From contig NZ_NXNI01000001.1 of assembly GCF_002494345.1 (NCBI RefSeq), forward strand, positions 3,720,001-3,784,000: a DNA stretch of 64,000 nt, written 5' to 3'. The position numbers and the translations under genes were made by a program. How positions within the stretch are numbered: the stretch's first letter is position 1; each line of letters opens with the position of its first letter. Source of the stretch: Natrinema ejinorense (GTDB lineage: Archaea > Halobacteriota > Halobacteria > Halobacteriales > Natrialbaceae). Below are positions 63,263-64,000 of the stretch, piece after piece. Below the pieces are notes generated by a model. It had not been told where the DNA came from. It was given only the letters and a program-made list of their open reading frames with translations, and searched no databases.

Positions 63263-64000
63263 ATGAGCGGAGAACGGTCGGCGGCCGCGGTCTTCGGGCT
63301 CCTCTCCGACGAGACGCGGATCGACGTGCTTCGGGAGATCGCCATCGCCCAGGCCGAGCGCCCACACAGCGCCGGCCCGGCGGAGCTCTCCTTCTCGACG
63401 ATCTACGAGCGGGTCGACATCGACAACACGTCGAAGCTCTCCTACCACCTCGGCGAACTCGAGGGGCTGTTTCTGCGAAAGGGCGACGACGGCTACTCGC
63501 TGACACACGCCGGCGAACGGATCGTCCGGCTACTCTTGTCGGCAAACTACGGCGAGCCGGGGGGAGTCGGCGGGACGGCTGTCCGGGGATCGTGTCTGCT
63601 CTGTGGGGCGGCGTCCCTCGAAGCGTCCCTCGACAACCAGTTCCTGAAGATCGGCTGTCGCGACTGCGGGCGCGACATCGCGGGCTACGAGGTCACGCCG
63701 GCACAGGTCCGCGAGCGGTCCGCTTCGGCCGTCATCGACGCGCTCACCCATCGAATGGGGGCCCACTACCGGCAGGTTCGGGGCGGCGTCTGTCCGTCGT
63801 GTGCCGGGCGCGTGTCTCTCGAGGTGGTCGAGGCCGGCGAACCCGACGCCGATCCGTTCCACGCGATCGATCGGTGTGAGGAGTGTCTCCGATCGTACTC
63901 CGCCCCGTTGACGCTCCGATCGGCCTACCACCCCGAATCGGTCGCGTTCTGCTGGGAGCGGGGCGTCGACGTGCTCTCGAGCGCGCCCTGGGAACTGCTT
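63263..64000 (+). CDS. ArsR-like HTH regulator with zinc ribbon, 3' part cut off
   Basis: 246 codons are present before the window ends. VFGLLSDETRIDVLREIAIA, LSYHLGELEGLFLRKGDDGY and the wing form an ArsR/HTH_20-type winged helix. A zinc-ribbon pair follows (RGSCLLCGAASLEAS and IGCRDCGRDIAGYEVTP), then GGVCPSCAGRVSLEV and DRCEECLRSYSAPL, making two ribbons. This matches the haloarchaeal DUF7351-type regulators, of unknown target. It is divergent from DUF5787 with 159 bp between; regulation of that gene is possible. Confidence 0.88.
   Translation, partial: MSGERSAAAVFGLLSDETRIDVLREIAIAQAERPHSAGPAELSFSTIYERVDIDNTSKLSYHLGELEGLFLRKGDDGYSLTHAGERIVRLLLSANYGEPGGVGGTAVRGSCLLCGAASLEASLDNQFLKIGCRDCGRDIAGYEVTPAQVRERSASAVIDALTHRMGAHYRQVRGGVCPSCAGRVSLEVVEAGEPDADPFHAIDRCEECLRSYSAPLTLRSAYHPESVAFCWERGVDVLSSAPWELL

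Overview
The window reads as a chromosomal segment of a haloarchaeon, most likely from the Natrinema/Haloterrigena side of the Natrialbales (inferred from overall gene content, not from a search). The evidence is high GC, acidic proteins rich in D and E, leaderless genes with a TATA box about 27 bp upstream of the start, Tat-dependent lipoproteins, a 16S gene with the archaeal 5' end, and many halophile-only families (DUF7511, DUF5787, DUF5807, HalOD1, Bat-type HTH). Nearly all genes are ordinary core or conserved genes; no CRISPR array, transposase, integrase or provirus was seen.

Layout. 1-8.6 kb: thiE (cut by the edge), small HTH, rpl10e, lipoprotein, RimK-like ligase, hsp20, type II GAPDH, M29 aminopeptidase, LURP-one protein, zinc-finger protein, and a coupled HTH/membrane pair. 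8.9-14.9 kb: a full rRNA operon with an array of upstream promoters, 16S, tRNA-Ala(UGC), 23S, two slightly different 5S genes each preceded by a tRNA-like processing element, and a terminator hairpin. 14.9-21.3 kb: RNase J, aldehyde ferredoxin oxidoreductase, a DUF1328 membrane protein, a LOV-GAF-HTH (Bat-like) regulator and a divergent zinc-finger gene. 21.5-28 kb: two exported proteins with Asn-Glu-Thr glycosylation repeats, Nudix, PadR, a duplicated-domain protein, PPOX and an acetolactate-synthase-like enzyme. 28-34.3 kb: a 1285-residue Eco57I-like DNA methyltransferase whose nuclease motif looks lost, and a large lipoprotein. 34.4-42.8 kb: tRNA-Pro(CGG), trmY, several very small zinc-finger and membrane genes, HtrA, pus10, rnhB, TRIC channel. 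42.8-54.8 kb: a proteostasis/NAD block (CPBP protease, lonB, NMN adenylyltransferase, SAM hydrolase, HalOD1, thermosome subunit), then glycerate kinase, rps6e and conserved haloarchaeal proteins. 54.8-64 kb: DHH phosphoesterase, three universal stress proteins, GNAT, AAA ATPase with a His-Asp tail, DUF2237, PhnP-like hydrolase, DUF5787 and a cut ArsR-type regulator.

Functional threads: RNA maturation (RNase J, TrmY, Pus10, RNase HII beside the rRNA operon and tRNA genes), protein quality control (Hsp20, LonB, CPBP protease, thermosome, HtrA, AAA ATPase), and stress or light sensing (USPs, LOV-Bat regulator, HalOD1).

The most unusual signal is not a gene. Two families of short hairpin-forming repeats are scattered through the window. 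One (80 bp, three copies) shows compensatory base changes. The other (about 86 bp, five copies) sits every time at the 3' end of a gene, its terminal TGA serving as that gene's stop codon, with paired changes in its inner stem.
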